Assembly (NCBI RefSeq): GCF_003002915.1
Contig: NZ_PVTG01000004.1
Span: forward strand, 1-64,000
Direction of reading: 5' to 3'
DNA length: 64,000 nt
DNA from: Geodermatophilus tzadiensis
GTDB lineage: Bacteria > Actinomycetota > Actinomycetes > Mycobacteriales > Geodermatophilaceae
Positions 18,562 through 27,053 of this stretch are shown piece by piece. The position numbers and the translations under genes are program-made. The notes beneath the pieces are model-generated. The model did no database searches. It was given only the letters and a program-made list of their open reading frames with translations, and was not told where the DNA came from. The stretch's first letter is position 1. The number at the start of each line of letters is the position of its first letter.

Positions 18562-19040
18562 AGCTCGGGCTGGCCATCGAGGAGCTGCACCGGTCGGAGG
18601 ACCACCTCGGGAAGGTGCTGCTCGCGGTGTCCGACCGGCACCAGGCCGACCACGAGGTCTTCCACGTCGCCCGGGACGTCGCCGCCTGGTCGCTGCGGCA
18701 CGTCACCGAGCTGGCCCGGATCGGCCGCGACTTCGGCCTCGACCTCGACCCGGAGCCGGACGGCGAGCCGGGTCTGCTCGAGCGGCTCCAGCAGGCGACG
18801 TCGGACCTGCTCGGCCGCCGCCCGGAGCCCGGCCTGCTGCTGCTCGCCGACCTCCGGCACGTGCACCGCGAGGCCGCCGGCGTCTCGCTGGACTGGGAGC
18901 TGCTCGCCCAGGCCGCGCAGGGCGCGCGCAAGCGCGACCTGTTCGACCTGGCACGGCGCTGCCACCCCGACACGCTGCGCCAGATGCGCTGGGCGAACGC
19001 CAAGCTCAAGGAGTCGGCGACGCAGGCGCTCGTCTCCTAG
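18558..19040 (+). CDS. Partner protein of the molybdoenzyme, function unknown
   Basis: 160 residues, GTG start overlapping the preceding stop as GTGA, so its synthesis is tied to the molybdoenzyme. It is soluble and mostly helical. Visible blocks are LAIEELHRSEDHLGKVLLAVSDRHQADHEVFHVARD and RHVHREAAGVSLDWELLAQ. The many conserved-looking His residues near the N-terminus could suggest a metal- or haem-binding helical bundle, but no family motif is recognised. A role as chaperone or electron-transfer partner of the oxidoreductase is inference from coupling only. A strong terminator follows. Confidence 0.72.
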   Translation: MKLGLAIEELHRSEDHLGKVLLAVSDRHQADHEVFHVARDVAAWSLRHVTELARIGRDFGLDLDPEPDGEPGLLERLQQATSDLLGRRPEPGLLLLADLRHVHREAAGVSLDWELLAQAAQGARKRDLFDLARRCHPDTLRQMRWANAKLKESATQALVS

Positions 19041-19056
19041 CGGACCCCCCGAGAAC

Positions 19057-19093
19057 AGCGGGCCCGTCCTCCGGCCGGGAGGGCGGGCCCGCT
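19057..19093 (+). terminator. Strong hairpin terminator after the molybdoenzyme operon
   Basis: AGCGGGCCCGTCCTCC pairs with GGAGGGCGGGCCCGCT (one G-T wobble) around a loop of about 5 nt, 17 bases after the stop. The stem is very GC-rich and no T-run follows. Confidence 0.75.
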
Positions 19094-19292
19094 GCTACCG
19101 GGCTGGCGCAGCCGGCTGATCGGGCGCTACCCGGCCGCCCGCCACCGAAACCGGGCGGTGACCCCTCCGGGGTTGGCCGGCTGCCGCGAGGGGCACGGAC
19201 ACCCGCGTGAGCACGCGGATCGGACCGGTGGGGTCCGTCACCGGCCGGCCGGTCGACCGGGTCGCCGTGTCCGGCGGCGGGACGGTGCGGCC

Positions 19293-20381
19293 GTGACCCG
19301 CCCGGTCCGCAGCATCGGCGTGCTCGCGCCGGGGGAGCCCGCGCTGCTCGAGGACACCGAGCCCGAGCCCGGTCCCGGCCAGGCGTGGGTGCGCACCGAG
19401 TACAGCGGGGTCAGCGCCGGCACCGAGGTGGCCATCGTGCGCGGCACCGACCCGCACCACGCGCTGTCCTGGGACGCCGACCTGCGCTCGTTCACCCCGG
19501 ACGGCCCGACCGCGGGCTACCCGGTGCGCCGGCTGGGCTACATGGAGGTCGGGCTGGTCACCGAGAGCCGCACCCCTGACCTCGCCGAGGGCACCCGGGT
19601 CGCGATGGCCTACGGGCACCGCACCGGCCGCTGCGCCGACCCGGCGGCCACCCCGGTGCTGCCGGTGCCCGGCGACCTCGACCCGCTGCTCGGGGTCTAC
19701 CTCGCGCAGATGGGCCCGATCTGCGTCAACGGCCTGCTGCACGCGACCGCGCAGTTCGCCGGCCCCGGCGGCGGGGTGGGCGACGGCGTCCGCGACCGGC
19801 ACGTGCTGGTCACCGGCGCCGGCGTCATCGGGCTGCTGTCGGCGCTGCTCGCCGTCCGGCACGGGGCCGCCGACGTCGTCGTCGCGGAGTCCTCGCCCGC
19901 ACGGCGCGCCGTCGCCGCGGCGCTCGGCCTGGACACCGTGGACGCCGGCGCGTGGCCCGAGGTCAAGCGCCGCTGGCGGCACGCCCCCGGCGACGCCGGC
20001 GCCGACCTGGTGCTGCAGTGCCGCGGCCACGACACCGACCTGGCCACCGGGCTCAAGGCGCTGCGGCCGCAGGGCGTCGTCGTCGACCTGGGCTTCTACC
20101 AGGCCGGCGCCGGGGCGGTCCGGCTCGGCGAGGAGTTCCACCACAACGGCCTGTCGGTCGTGTGCGCGCAGATCGGCCGGGTGCCGCGCGGCATGGCCGG
20201 CGACTGGCCGCGCTCGGCGCTGGCCGACGTCACCCTCGACCTGCTCCGCGAGCGCGGCGACGACGTCCGCCGGCACCTGGTCACCGACGTCGTCGCGTTC
20301 GAGGACGGGCCGGCGCTGCTCGCCGACCTCGCCGCGCGCCGCCTGCCCGCCCCACCGCTGCAGGCCGTGCTCCGGTTCTGA
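19293..20381 (+). CDS. Medium-chain dehydrogenase/reductase, BchC-like subgroup
   Basis: 362-residue MDR-superfamily oxidoreductase. The N-terminal GroES-like domain has EYSGVSAGTEVAIVRG; the usual catalytic zinc Cys is absent and the SAGTE motif is typical of the BchC-like subgroup. The Rossmann motif is VTGAGVIGLLSALLA near 170, followed by VVVAESSPARR, an adenine-ribose region without a clear NADP Arg. The product and substrate are not known. The GTG at 19293 is chosen because conserved-looking sequence begins there; no strong ribosome site is seen. It stands alone between terminator and promoter regions. Confidence 0.8.
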   Translation: MTRPVRSIGVLAPGEPALLEDTEPEPGPGQAWVRTEYSGVSAGTEVAIVRGTDPHHALSWDADLRSFTPDGPTAGYPVRRLGYMEVGLVTESRTPDLAEGTRVAMAYGHRTGRCADPAATPVLPVPGDLDPLLGVYLAQMGPICVNGLLHATAQFAGPGGGVGDGVRDRHVLVTGAGVIGLLSALLAVRHGAADVVVAESSPARRAVAAALGLDTVDAGAWPEVKRRWRHAPGDAGADLVLQCRGHDTDLATGLKALRPQGVVVDLGFYQAGAGAVRLGEEFHHNGLSVVCAQIGRVPRGMAGDWPRSALADVTLDLLRERGDDVRRHLVTDVVAFEDGPALLADLAARRLPAPPLQAVLRF

Positions 20382-20506
20382 TGCGGGGCTCCTCCGGCGC
20401 GTCGCCGGTGTGGCGCGCGTCCGCGGCTTGTCCGGTTCCGGTTCCGGGTGGACCCTGTGGCCATCCGCCGCGGGTCCCGCGGCACGGCGCTCATGGGGAG
20501 GGCGTC

Positions 20507-20977
20507 ATGTGGTGGTGGCCGGTGGTCGCCGTGGTCGGGTTCGCCGCCTCGACGGCGCTGGTGATCGTGCTGGCCCGCAGCGACACGGCCCGCTGGGAGC
20601 GGGACCACCGCGCGGTGCCGACGACGGTGCGCCAGCGGGAGGAGGCCAACCGTCGCCTGCGTGCCGCCGCGCTGCTGGCCCGCCGGCCGCCGCCGTCCGG
20701 GCGCCTCGCCCAGCTGCACCTGCCGAGCCTGCACCTGCCGCACCCGCACGTGCCGCAGGTGCGCCTGCCGCGCCCGCACGTCCACCTGCCGCACCTGCAC
20801 CTGCCGCACGTCCACCTGCCCGCGGGCGTCGTGGCGCGGCTCCCGCACGTGCACCGGCGGGCCGCCGCCCCGGTGCCCGGTCCCGAGGCGCCGGAGGCCG
20901 AGGCCGCGGTCGAGGTGCCGGGACCCGCGGCCGGGGTGCCCGAGCCCGAGGAGCACCCGACCGGCACGCCGTCCTGA
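20507..20977 (+). CDS. Membrane-anchored His/Pro-repeat protein, function unknown
   Basis: 156 residues. A single N-terminal transmembrane helix (WWWPVVAVVGFAASTALVIVLA, about 2-23) is followed by a charged linker. Residues about 67-107 form a short-period repeat built on L-H-L-P / P-H-V-P / V-H-L-P units; His and Pro alternate with Leu or Val at least nine times. The rest is Ala/Pro/Glu-rich and disordered-looking. ATG with GGGGAGGG 5 nt upstream. No family is recognised. The repeat could bind metal or form an extended polyproline-like rod; both are speculation. Confidence 0.75.
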   Translation: MWWWPVVAVVGFAASTALVIVLARSDTARWERDHRAVPTTVRQREEANRRLRAAALLARRPPPSGRLAQLHLPSLHLPHPHVPQVRLPRPHVHLPHLHLPHVHLPAGVVARLPHVHRRAAAPVPGPEAPEAEAAVEVPGPAAGVPEPEEHPTGTPS

Positions 20978-21005
20978 CGCCCGCACCGCGCCCGGCGGGC
21001 GTCAG
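20974..21005. terminator. Bidirectional terminator with embedded stop codons
   Basis: The arms CTGACGCCCG and CGGGCGTCAG are perfectly complementary across a 12-nt loop. The outer TGA/TCA are the stops of the two converging genes. Confidence 0.65.
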
Positions 21006-21802
21006 GCGGTCGAGGCCAGCGGCCAGAGGGGCAGCTCCTCCGCGGCGCCGGGGCGCGTCCGCGCCGGGCGCCGGGCGGGACGGCGGGCCGCGCGCCGGGC
21101 CGCCTCCTGCCGCTCGGCGGTGCGCCGGGCGTGCGCCGCGCGGGCGTCCTCGAGGCCGGGTGCGGTGACGCCGTCGGCGGTGAGGGAGCAGGCGGCCAGG
21201 CGCACCCAGCGCACCGCGCCGCCGGCGTCCCGCACCCCGACGAGCAGGCCGCGGTCGTGGCGCCGCAGCGACAGGGCCGCGCCGCGCACGCTCGCCTCGG
21301 TGGCCGCGGCGGCGTCGGCGTCGGGACCGTAGAGCCAGGTGACCGACCGCGCGGCCCCGCGTGCCCGGTCGTCCCGCGCCCGCCAGGCGGTGTCGGACAG
21401 CGGCGCGAGCCGGACCTCCAGCACCGCGCCCAGGCTCTCGACGACGAGGCGCAGGCCCGGGTGCCCGGCGGCGTCCGGCACCCGGAGCACCCGCGGCCGG
21501 TGCCCCTGCCCGGTGAGCCACGACAGCAGGGCCGGCCGGTAGCGCAGGTGGTCGTAGGCGTGCCCGGCCGCTGCCGGCCGGCGGCGGAAGGCGCACGGGT
21601 CGTCGCCGGTGTGCCCGAGGCCGGGCGGGTCGCCGTCGACCACCGCCAGCCGCCCGCCGCAGCCGCCGGCCGCCCGCGCGCACCAGAGGCCGCCGCGGGC
21701 CTGCTCGGCCAGCCGGCGCGCCGCGACGGCGTCCGCGGGCAGCTCGACCGCCGACGTGCCGTCCGGCCCGTCGGTGACCGCCCACCGCAGCCCGTCCGCC
21801 AT
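21002..21802 (-). CDS. Hypothetical protein with N-terminal cysteine cluster
   Basis: 266 residues, ATG start at 21802. The N-terminal third contains GLWCARAAGGCGGRLAVVDGD and later DDPCAF, a spacing that recalls the zinc-ribbon start of CoiA-like proteins. The centre has a segment HAYDHLRYRPALLSWLTGQGHRP and a beta-rich region. The C-terminal 45 residues are an Ala/Arg helix (RRTAERQEAARRAARRPARR) that may bind nucleic acid or membrane. No firm family assignment can be made. The frame was chosen over two other long open frames because its composition (acidic/aliphatic, few Arg-Gly runs) is that of a real protein here. Confidence 0.6.
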   Translation of the reverse strand: MADGLRWAVTDGPDGTSAVELPADAVAARRLAEQARGGLWCARAAGGCGGRLAVVDGDPPGLGHTGDDPCAFRRRPAAAGHAYDHLRYRPALLSWLTGQGHRPRVLRVPDAAGHPGLRLVVESLGAVLEVRLAPLSDTAWRARDDRARGAARSVTWLYGPDADAAAATEASVRGAALSLRRHDRGLLVGVRDAGGAVRWVRLAACSLTADGVTAPGLEDARAAHARRTAERQEAARRAARRPARRPARTRPGAAEELPLWPLASTA

Positions 21803-21831
21803 GCGCCGACCGTAGGAGCGGGGTACGACAC

Positions 21832-23616
21832 CTAGCGGGTCACGGAGCGGAAGAGGTCGACGAGGCGGTCGGCGTGGGCGTCGAACACGTGCCGCTCGCG
21901 GGCGGCGGTCGCGGCAGCGTGCCCCGACCGGGTCGCGAGCTCGCCGTGCAGCGCCGCGGCGACGTCGTCGGCCGAGCGGTAGAACAGGCCCGTCCCGTCC
22001 GCGCGCAGCACCCGCTCCACCGACACCAGCGAGCCGGGGTTGGCCTGCTGCAGCAGCGGCAGCCCGGCGGCCAGCAGCACCGGCAGCCGGGCGGGGGAGT
22101 TGAGGTCGTCCCAGCCGGCCCGCCGCAGGTCGCCGCCGTTGGCCGAGTCGAACCGGTGCAGCCAGCCGGCGTCGTGGCGCGACAGCTCCCGCACCCAGTC
22201 CTCCGGCCCGACGGCGCGGTGCACGTGCACGAACCCCGGCGCGCGGGCCAGCGCCTCGTCCAGCCAGCCGGTCCACGAGCCCGTCGGCCCCGGGGCGCGC
22301 ACCTGCCCGTAGAGGTGGGTGTGCACGCCACGGTCGGCCAGCGCCAGCACCCAGTCCAGGTCCAGCCCCGAGGGCCGGCCGACGACGGCGGCGTGCGGCT
22401 GCCCGTCCGCGTCGGACAGCCGGGGCGAGCGCGGCGCGTCGAGCCAGTCGCGCTTGGGCAGGTCGCCGTCGAGGACACCGAGCCGGGCGGGGTCCACCCG
22501 GCCCGACAGCGCGAGGGCGAACCAGTCGCGCTCCTCCTCGGTGGCCAGCAGCACCGCGTCGGCGCCGCACACCAGGTCGGCCAGCAGCGGCCACTCCCCG
22601 CGGACGACGCTGCGCTGCGGGGCCTCCTTGAAGTGCCACACGAAGGGCAGGTCGGGGAACGCCGCCCGGACGGCGTGCGCGAAGGGCACGGCCCGCCAGT
22701 TCAGCTGCGCCCACACCACGTCGGGGGAGAGCGCGGCCACCTCCTCGCGCCAGCGGTCGCGGTCGAGGTCGGGCACGTGGCCGAAGGGCAGCGGCCCGAC
22801 GGTGGCGTCGCCGAGGGCCTGGTCGGTCCACAGGCCGGTGAGGGCGTGGCCGCGCTCGGCCAGCGCCAGCACCCGCTCGGGGTTGAACGCCAGCTCCCCC
22901 ACGACGAGCACCCGCAGCCCGTCGGGTGACGGCGGGTACGCGCGCTCCCGGAACCGCGCGTAGCGGGCGACCTCGTCGGTCCCCCCGCCGTCGGTGGAGG
23001 CGAAGCGCAGCGGCCCGGGCACCCGGTAACGGGTGCGGAAGACGTTGAGGCCGCCGTCGGCGGACTCGCGGATCGCCCGCGACCGCTGCCCCGGGTGCCG
23101 CGTCCAGGAGCAGGTGACCCGGCCGGTGCCCGTCGTCGTCCCCCGGGCGGCGACCCGCGCCCACATCAGCCGGTCGAGGTCGTCGGTCTCCAGCTCGGCC
23201 CGCTCGGTCCAGCGGTCGGCGGTGCGCCGGTGCGCGACCTGCACCAGCTGCGCGTAGGGGGTGTCGGCGGGCTGGGCCAGGTCGGCGCGGGCCAGCACCG
23301 CCCCGCCGTCCAGGGCGGCGAGCAGGGTGGCCAGGTGGGCGGGGAACCAGACGTCGTCGGCGGGCAGGTAGGCCACCACCGGCGCCGCGGTCCCGTCCAG
23401 CGCGGTGTTGAGCGCCGCGCCGAGGCCGCGGTTGTCGGCGGTGCGCACCAGCCGCAGCCGCGGGTCGGCGGGGACGGCGACCGGCTCGCGCGACCCGTCG
23501 TCGACGACCACCGCCTCCCAGGCGGTCTCCTCCTGGGCGAGCAGCGACTCCAGCGCGCGCGGCAGGAAGGCCGCCTGGTCGTGCACGGGCACCAGGACGG
23601 CGACCCGAGCGGTCAC
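21832..23616 (-). CDS. Two-domain glycosyltransferase (GT2 N-terminal domain)
   Basis: 594 residues. The N-terminal domain (about 1-130) is a GT-A family 2 glycosyltransferase: VAVLVPVHDQAAFLPRALESLLAQ, the nucleotide-site VVVDDGS, and LPADDVW as the metal-binding DxD-like motif. From about 225 on a second, GT-B-like domain starts at LRVLVVGELAFNPERVLALAERGH and runs to the end. Its acceptor is unknown; the neighbours suggest cell-surface glycan or glycolipid assembly. The GTG at 23616 overlaps the stop of the preceding GT4 gene (GTGA). Confidence 0.85.
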   Translation of the reverse strand: MTARVAVLVPVHDQAAFLPRALESLLAQEETAWEAVVVDDGSREPVAVPADPRLRLVRTADNRGLGAALNTALDGTAAPVVAYLPADDVWFPAHLATLLAALDGGAVLARADLAQPADTPYAQLVQVAHRRTADRWTERAELETDDLDRLMWARVAARGTTTGTGRVTCSWTRHPGQRSRAIRESADGGLNVFRTRYRVPGPLRFASTDGGGTDEVARYARFRERAYPPSPDGLRVLVVGELAFNPERVLALAERGHALTGLWTDQALGDATVGPLPFGHVPDLDRDRWREEVAALSPDVVWAQLNWRAVPFAHAVRAAFPDLPFVWHFKEAPQRSVVRGEWPLLADLVCGADAVLLATEEERDWFALALSGRVDPARLGVLDGDLPKRDWLDAPRSPRLSDADGQPHAAVVGRPSGLDLDWVLALADRGVHTHLYGQVRAPGPTGSWTGWLDEALARAPGFVHVHRAVGPEDWVRELSRHDAGWLHRFDSANGGDLRRAGWDDLNSPARLPVLLAAGLPLLQQANPGSLVSVERVLRADGTGLFYRSADDVAAALHGELATRSGHAAATAARERHVFDAHADRLVDLFRSVTR

Positions 23617-24866
23617 GCAGCCGCCTGCTCGACCGCCGGGACGCCGAGCACCCGGTCGTAGACCTCGGCCACCCGTCCGGCCAGCGCCGGCCACGAGTAG
23701 TCGACCGCCCGGGCCCGCGCCCCGGCGGCCAGCCGCGCCCGCAGTGCGGCGTCGCCGGTCACCCGGTCCAGCGCCGCGGCCAGCGCGTCCACGTCGCCGG
23801 GGGGCACCAGCAGGCCGGTGTCGCCGTGCCGCACCACCTCGGGGATGCCGCCCACGCGGCTGGCGACCACCGGCAGGCCGGCGGCCATCGCCTCGGTGAG
23901 CACCGAGCCCATCTCCTCGTAGGCCGAGGGCAGCACCAGCACGTCGAGGGAGCCCAGCACCGCGGGCACCCGCGCGTGCTCGACGAAGCCCGCCAGGGTG
24001 ATCCGGCCGGTCGCCGGGCTCGTGGCCGCGAGCCGGTGCACCAGCGCCCGGTCGGGACCGTCGCCGACGACGACCAGGGCGGCCTCCTCCCGCATCCGGC
24101 CGAACGCCTCGACCAGCGTCCCGGGGCTCTTCTGCGGCGCGAGCCGGCCGACGTAGCCGATCCGCGGCCGCGCCACCCCGGGGAACACGTCGGCGGGGGA
24201 GCCGGTGAACAGCGAGGGGTCGAAGCCCGAGGGGATGGTCGACAGCCGGTCGGCCGGCACGCCGTCGTCCCGCACGGCCGCGGCGGTGCGCTCGGTGAGG
24301 ACGACGACGGCGTCGGCCCGGCACAGCGCTCCGCGCTCGACCCGGCCGCCGAGCGCCCGCAGCAGCCGCACCTTCGGGCCCCGGCCGGTGAGCGTGTGCC
24401 CGACGCTGCAGTGCAGCGTGACCACCAGGGGGCAGCGGTGCACCCGGGCGGCCAGCCGGCCCAGCAGCAGCGTCGCGAGGTCCTCGCCCTGGTGGGCGTG
24501 CACGACGTCGACCGGTGTCGGCCGCCCGGCGCGCAGCACCGCGAGCAGCCCGGCCAGCGCCCACAGCTGGCGCAGCCGCGGCACCGGCAGCCCGGTCCGG
24601 TGCACCCGGGCACCGCGGCCGAGCGGCGTCGTCCCCCGGGGGCCGGCCAGCCGCGCGGTCACCACCGTCTGCCGCACGCCCCGGGCGTCGAGGCAGCGGG
24701 TGAGCGTCGCGGTGTGGTTCTGCATGCCGCCGATGGGGTCGAAGCGGGCCGCCCGGGAGTCGAGCTCCCCCGGGAGGGCTCCCGGTCCCGCGCGCCGCCG
24801 GGTCTCCGGCGGTTCGAACACGCTGCACAGGCGCAGCACGTGCAGGTCGGCGGCGGGGCGGGGCAC
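23613..24866 (-). CDS. Glycosyltransferase family 4
   Basis: 417-residue GT-B glycosyltransferase. The N-terminal FDPIGGMQNHTATLTRCL is the acceptor-side loop. The C-terminal donor domain has IGYVGRLAPQKSPGTLVEAF, VVGDGPDRALV, and the EX7E-type segment YEEMGSVLTEAMAAGLPVVAS. The GTG at 24866 is chosen over one 45 nt upstream because GGAGGTCCCCGC precedes it directly. It is the first gene of a two-gene unit and is divergent from a GT9 gene 82 bp away; four glycosyltransferases here probably act on one surface polymer. Confidence 0.9.
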   Translation of the reverse strand: MPRPAADLHVLRLCSVFEPPETRRRAGPGALPGELDSRAARFDPIGGMQNHTATLTRCLDARGVRQTVVTARLAGPRGTTPLGRGARVHRTGLPVPRLRQLWALAGLLAVLRAGRPTPVDVVHAHQGEDLATLLLGRLAARVHRCPLVVTLHCSVGHTLTGRGPKVRLLRALGGRVERGALCRADAVVVLTERTAAAVRDDGVPADRLSTIPSGFDPSLFTGSPADVFPGVARPRIGYVGRLAPQKSPGTLVEAFGRMREEAALVVVGDGPDRALVHRLAATSPATGRITLAGFVEHARVPAVLGSLDVLVLPSAYEEMGSVLTEAMAAGLPVVASRVGGIPEVVRHGDTGLLVPPGDVDALAAALDRVTGDAALRARLAAGARARAVDYSWPALAGRVAEVYDRVLGVPAVEQAAA

Positions 24867-24948
24867 GCGGGGACCTCCGGCTTCTCGGGGGCAGGACTCG
24901 TAGTGCACCACGGGTTAGTCCGCGACACAGCACGGGAAGGGGGCGCGG

Positions 24949-26007
24949 GTGACCCCGCCGCTCGCCGACCCCGCCGTCCGCCGCGTCGCCCTCGTGCGGC
25001 TGCGGGTGGGGCTGGGGGACCTGCTGTGCACCGTGCCGGCGCTGCGGCGGCTGCGCGCGGCGCGGCCCGACGTCGAGGTCACCCTGGTGACGTTCGGCCG
25101 CATGGCGCCGGTGGTCGAGCGGCTCGGCGTGCCCGTCGCGCTGCTGCCCTTCCCCGGCGTGGCGGGCGTCCCCGACGGCCCGGTCGACGCCGCCGGCTGG
25201 GCACCGTTCACCGCCGACGCCCGCGCCCGCGGGTTCGACCTGGCGCTGCAGGCCTACGGCGACCGGCCGGCCGCCAACGGGGTCGCCGCCGCGCTCGGCG
25301 CCCGGCTCACCGGCGGGTTCGCGCCCACCGGCTGGGACCCGCCGGCCGGCACGGAGGCCCTGCACCTGCGCTACCCGCTGCACCTGCACGAGGCCGACCG
25401 GCACGTCGCGCTGCTCGAGCACCTGGGCCTGCCGCCCGGTGGCGAGGCGGTCATGGGCTTCCCGCTCACGCCCGACGACGAGGCCGAGCACGCCGCCACC
25501 CTCGCCGCGCGCGGCCTCGAGCGCGGCCGGTACGCCGTGCTGCACCCCGGCGCGTCGGCGCCCACCCGCCGCTGGCCGGTCGGGCGCTACGCCGCGGTGG
25601 GCGACGCGCTGGCCGCCGAGGGGCTCACGGTCGTCGTCACCGGGGTGCCCGCCGAGCGGGACGTCTCCGCGCGGGTGGTCGCGGCGATGCGCGCCCCGGC
25701 CGTGGACCTCACCGGCGCCACCAGCCTGGGCGGGCTGGCCGCGCTGCTGCGCGACAGCGCGGTGCTGGTGGGCAACGACACCGGCTCGGCGCACCTGGCC
25801 GCCGCCGTCGGCGCCCGCAGCGTCACCGTCTTCCTGCCCGGCGACCCGGTGCGCTGGGCGCACCCCGGCCCGCGGCACCGGGCGCTGACGCCGACGGTCG
25901 CCTGCGCGCCCTGCCCGCACCTGGCCTGCCCCATCGAGTTCCGCTGCGCGCTGACCGTCGAGCCGGCCGCGGTGGCCGGCGCCGCGCTGGAGCTGGCCGC
26001 CTCGTGA
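24949..26007 (+). CDS. Glycosyltransferase family 9 (heptosyltransferase-like)
   Basis: 352 residues. The N-terminus VALVRLRVGLGDLLCTVPALRRLR is the family 9 signature, and the donor domain has VLHPGASAPTRRWPVGRYAAVGDAL and LVGNDTGSAHLAAAVGARSVTVF. A C-terminal cysteine group (CAPCPHLACPIEFRC) is as found in many family 9 enzymes. In Gram-positive actinobacteria such proteins transfer sugars other than LPS heptose; the substrate is unknown. GTG start; its stop overlaps the next GT4 gene by GTGA. Confidence 0.9.
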   Translation: MTPPLADPAVRRVALVRLRVGLGDLLCTVPALRRLRAARPDVEVTLVTFGRMAPVVERLGVPVALLPFPGVAGVPDGPVDAAGWAPFTADARARGFDLALQAYGDRPAANGVAAALGARLTGGFAPTGWDPPAGTEALHLRYPLHLHEADRHVALLEHLGLPPGGEAVMGFPLTPDDEAEHAATLAARGLERGRYAVLHPGASAPTRRWPVGRYAAVGDALAAEGLTVVVTGVPAERDVSARVVAAMRAPAVDLTGATSLGGLAALLRDSAVLVGNDTGSAHLAAAVGARSVTVFLPGDPVRWAHPGPRHRALTPTVACAPCPHLACPIEFRCALTVEPAAVAGAALELAAS

Positions 26008-27044
26008 GGGTCTCGTTCGTCGCCGACTCCGACGGCTGGGGCGGGGCCGAGGTCTGGCTGGCCCACCACCTGCGCCGTGCGTCCGCCTGCGGCGCGACGG
26101 CGTCGCTGGTGTGCGCCGAACCGGTGGCGCCGGGGTTCGCGTCCCTGGACGTCGACCGCGCCGTCGTCCCGCTGACCCGGCACACCGCGGCGGCACCGGC
26201 GACCCGCGAGGCGCTGGCCGCCCAGCGCCCCGACGTCGTGGTGGTCAACCTCGTCGACCCCGCCTCCAACGCCGCCGCCGTCGCCGCCGCGCAGGCCGTG
26301 GCGCCCACCGTCGGCGTGCTGCACCTGGTCGGCGACGTGCGGACGGGGGAGGAGCGGGCGGCGCTGCGCGACCTCTACCGGCGGCTGGCCGCGGTCGTCA
26401 GCCCGTCGACGGAGGGCCGCGACCAGCTGGTCGGCGAGCTCGGCGTCGACCCGGTGCGGGCGCACGTGGTGCCCAACGGCGCCGACCTGCCGCCGGACCC
26501 GGCCGGCCCGGCCGGCGGTGCGGTCCCGCGGATCGGCGCCTTCGGACGGCTGACCGCGCAGAAGGGCTTCGACGTGCTGCTCGAGGCGCTGCGCCGGCTC
26601 GACGTCCCGTTCGAGGCCGTCATCGGCGGCGCCGGCCGCGACGAGGAGGCGCTGCGTGCCGCCGCCGCGGGCCTGCCGGTCACCTTCCCGGGCTGGGTCG
26701 AGGACGCGCGCGCCTTCCTCGCCGGCCTCGACCTGTTCGTCGTCTCCTCGCGGGTGGAGGCCGGGCCGCTGGTGCTCGTCGAGGCGATGGCCGAGGGTCT
26801 GCCGTGCGTGAGCACCGACGTCGGCGAGGTCCGCCGCGTGGCGGGGGAGGACGTCGTCGTCGTGCCGGTGGACGACGCCACCGCGCTGGCCCGCGCGATC
26901 GGCGAACTGCTCGCCGACCCGGCGCGGCGGGCCGACCTCGGGGCCCGGGCCCGGGCGCGGGCGGTGCGCGACCTCGACGCCGCCCTCATGGCCCGGCGCA
27001 CCTACGCGGTGCTCTCCGGCGTGGCGGGCGGCGCCGCCGGGTAA
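26004..27044 (+). CDS. Glycosyltransferase family 4
   Basis: 346-residue GT-B enzyme translationally coupled to the GT9 gene. Motifs: SDGWGGAEVWLAHHLRRA at the N-terminus, VPNGADLPPDPAG, IGAFGRLTAQKGFDVLLEALRRL, and the donor-site segment SSRVEAGPLVLVEAMAEGLPCVSTDVGE with the EX7E spacing. GTG start at 26004. It completes the plus-strand half of the glycosyltransferase cluster. Confidence 0.9.
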   Translation: MRVSFVADSDGWGGAEVWLAHHLRRASACGATASLVCAEPVAPGFASLDVDRAVVPLTRHTAAAPATREALAAQRPDVVVVNLVDPASNAAAVAAAQAVAPTVGVLHLVGDVRTGEERAALRDLYRRLAAVVSPSTEGRDQLVGELGVDPVRAHVVPNGADLPPDPAGPAGGAVPRIGAFGRLTAQKGFDVLLEALRRLDVPFEAVIGGAGRDEEALRAAAAGLPVTFPGWVEDARAFLAGLDLFVVSSRVEAGPLVLVEAMAEGLPCVSTDVGEVRRVAGEDVVVVPVDDATALARAIGELLADPARRADLGARARARAVRDLDAALMARRTYAVLSGVAGGAAG

Positions 27045-27053
27045 CCGCCCGGC

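Noticed and set aside
20716-20830. Direct DNA repeats that could be taken for a CRISPR-like or minisatellite array.
   Set aside because: They are the coding sequence of the His-Pro repeat protein; no spacers of regular length and no cas genes.
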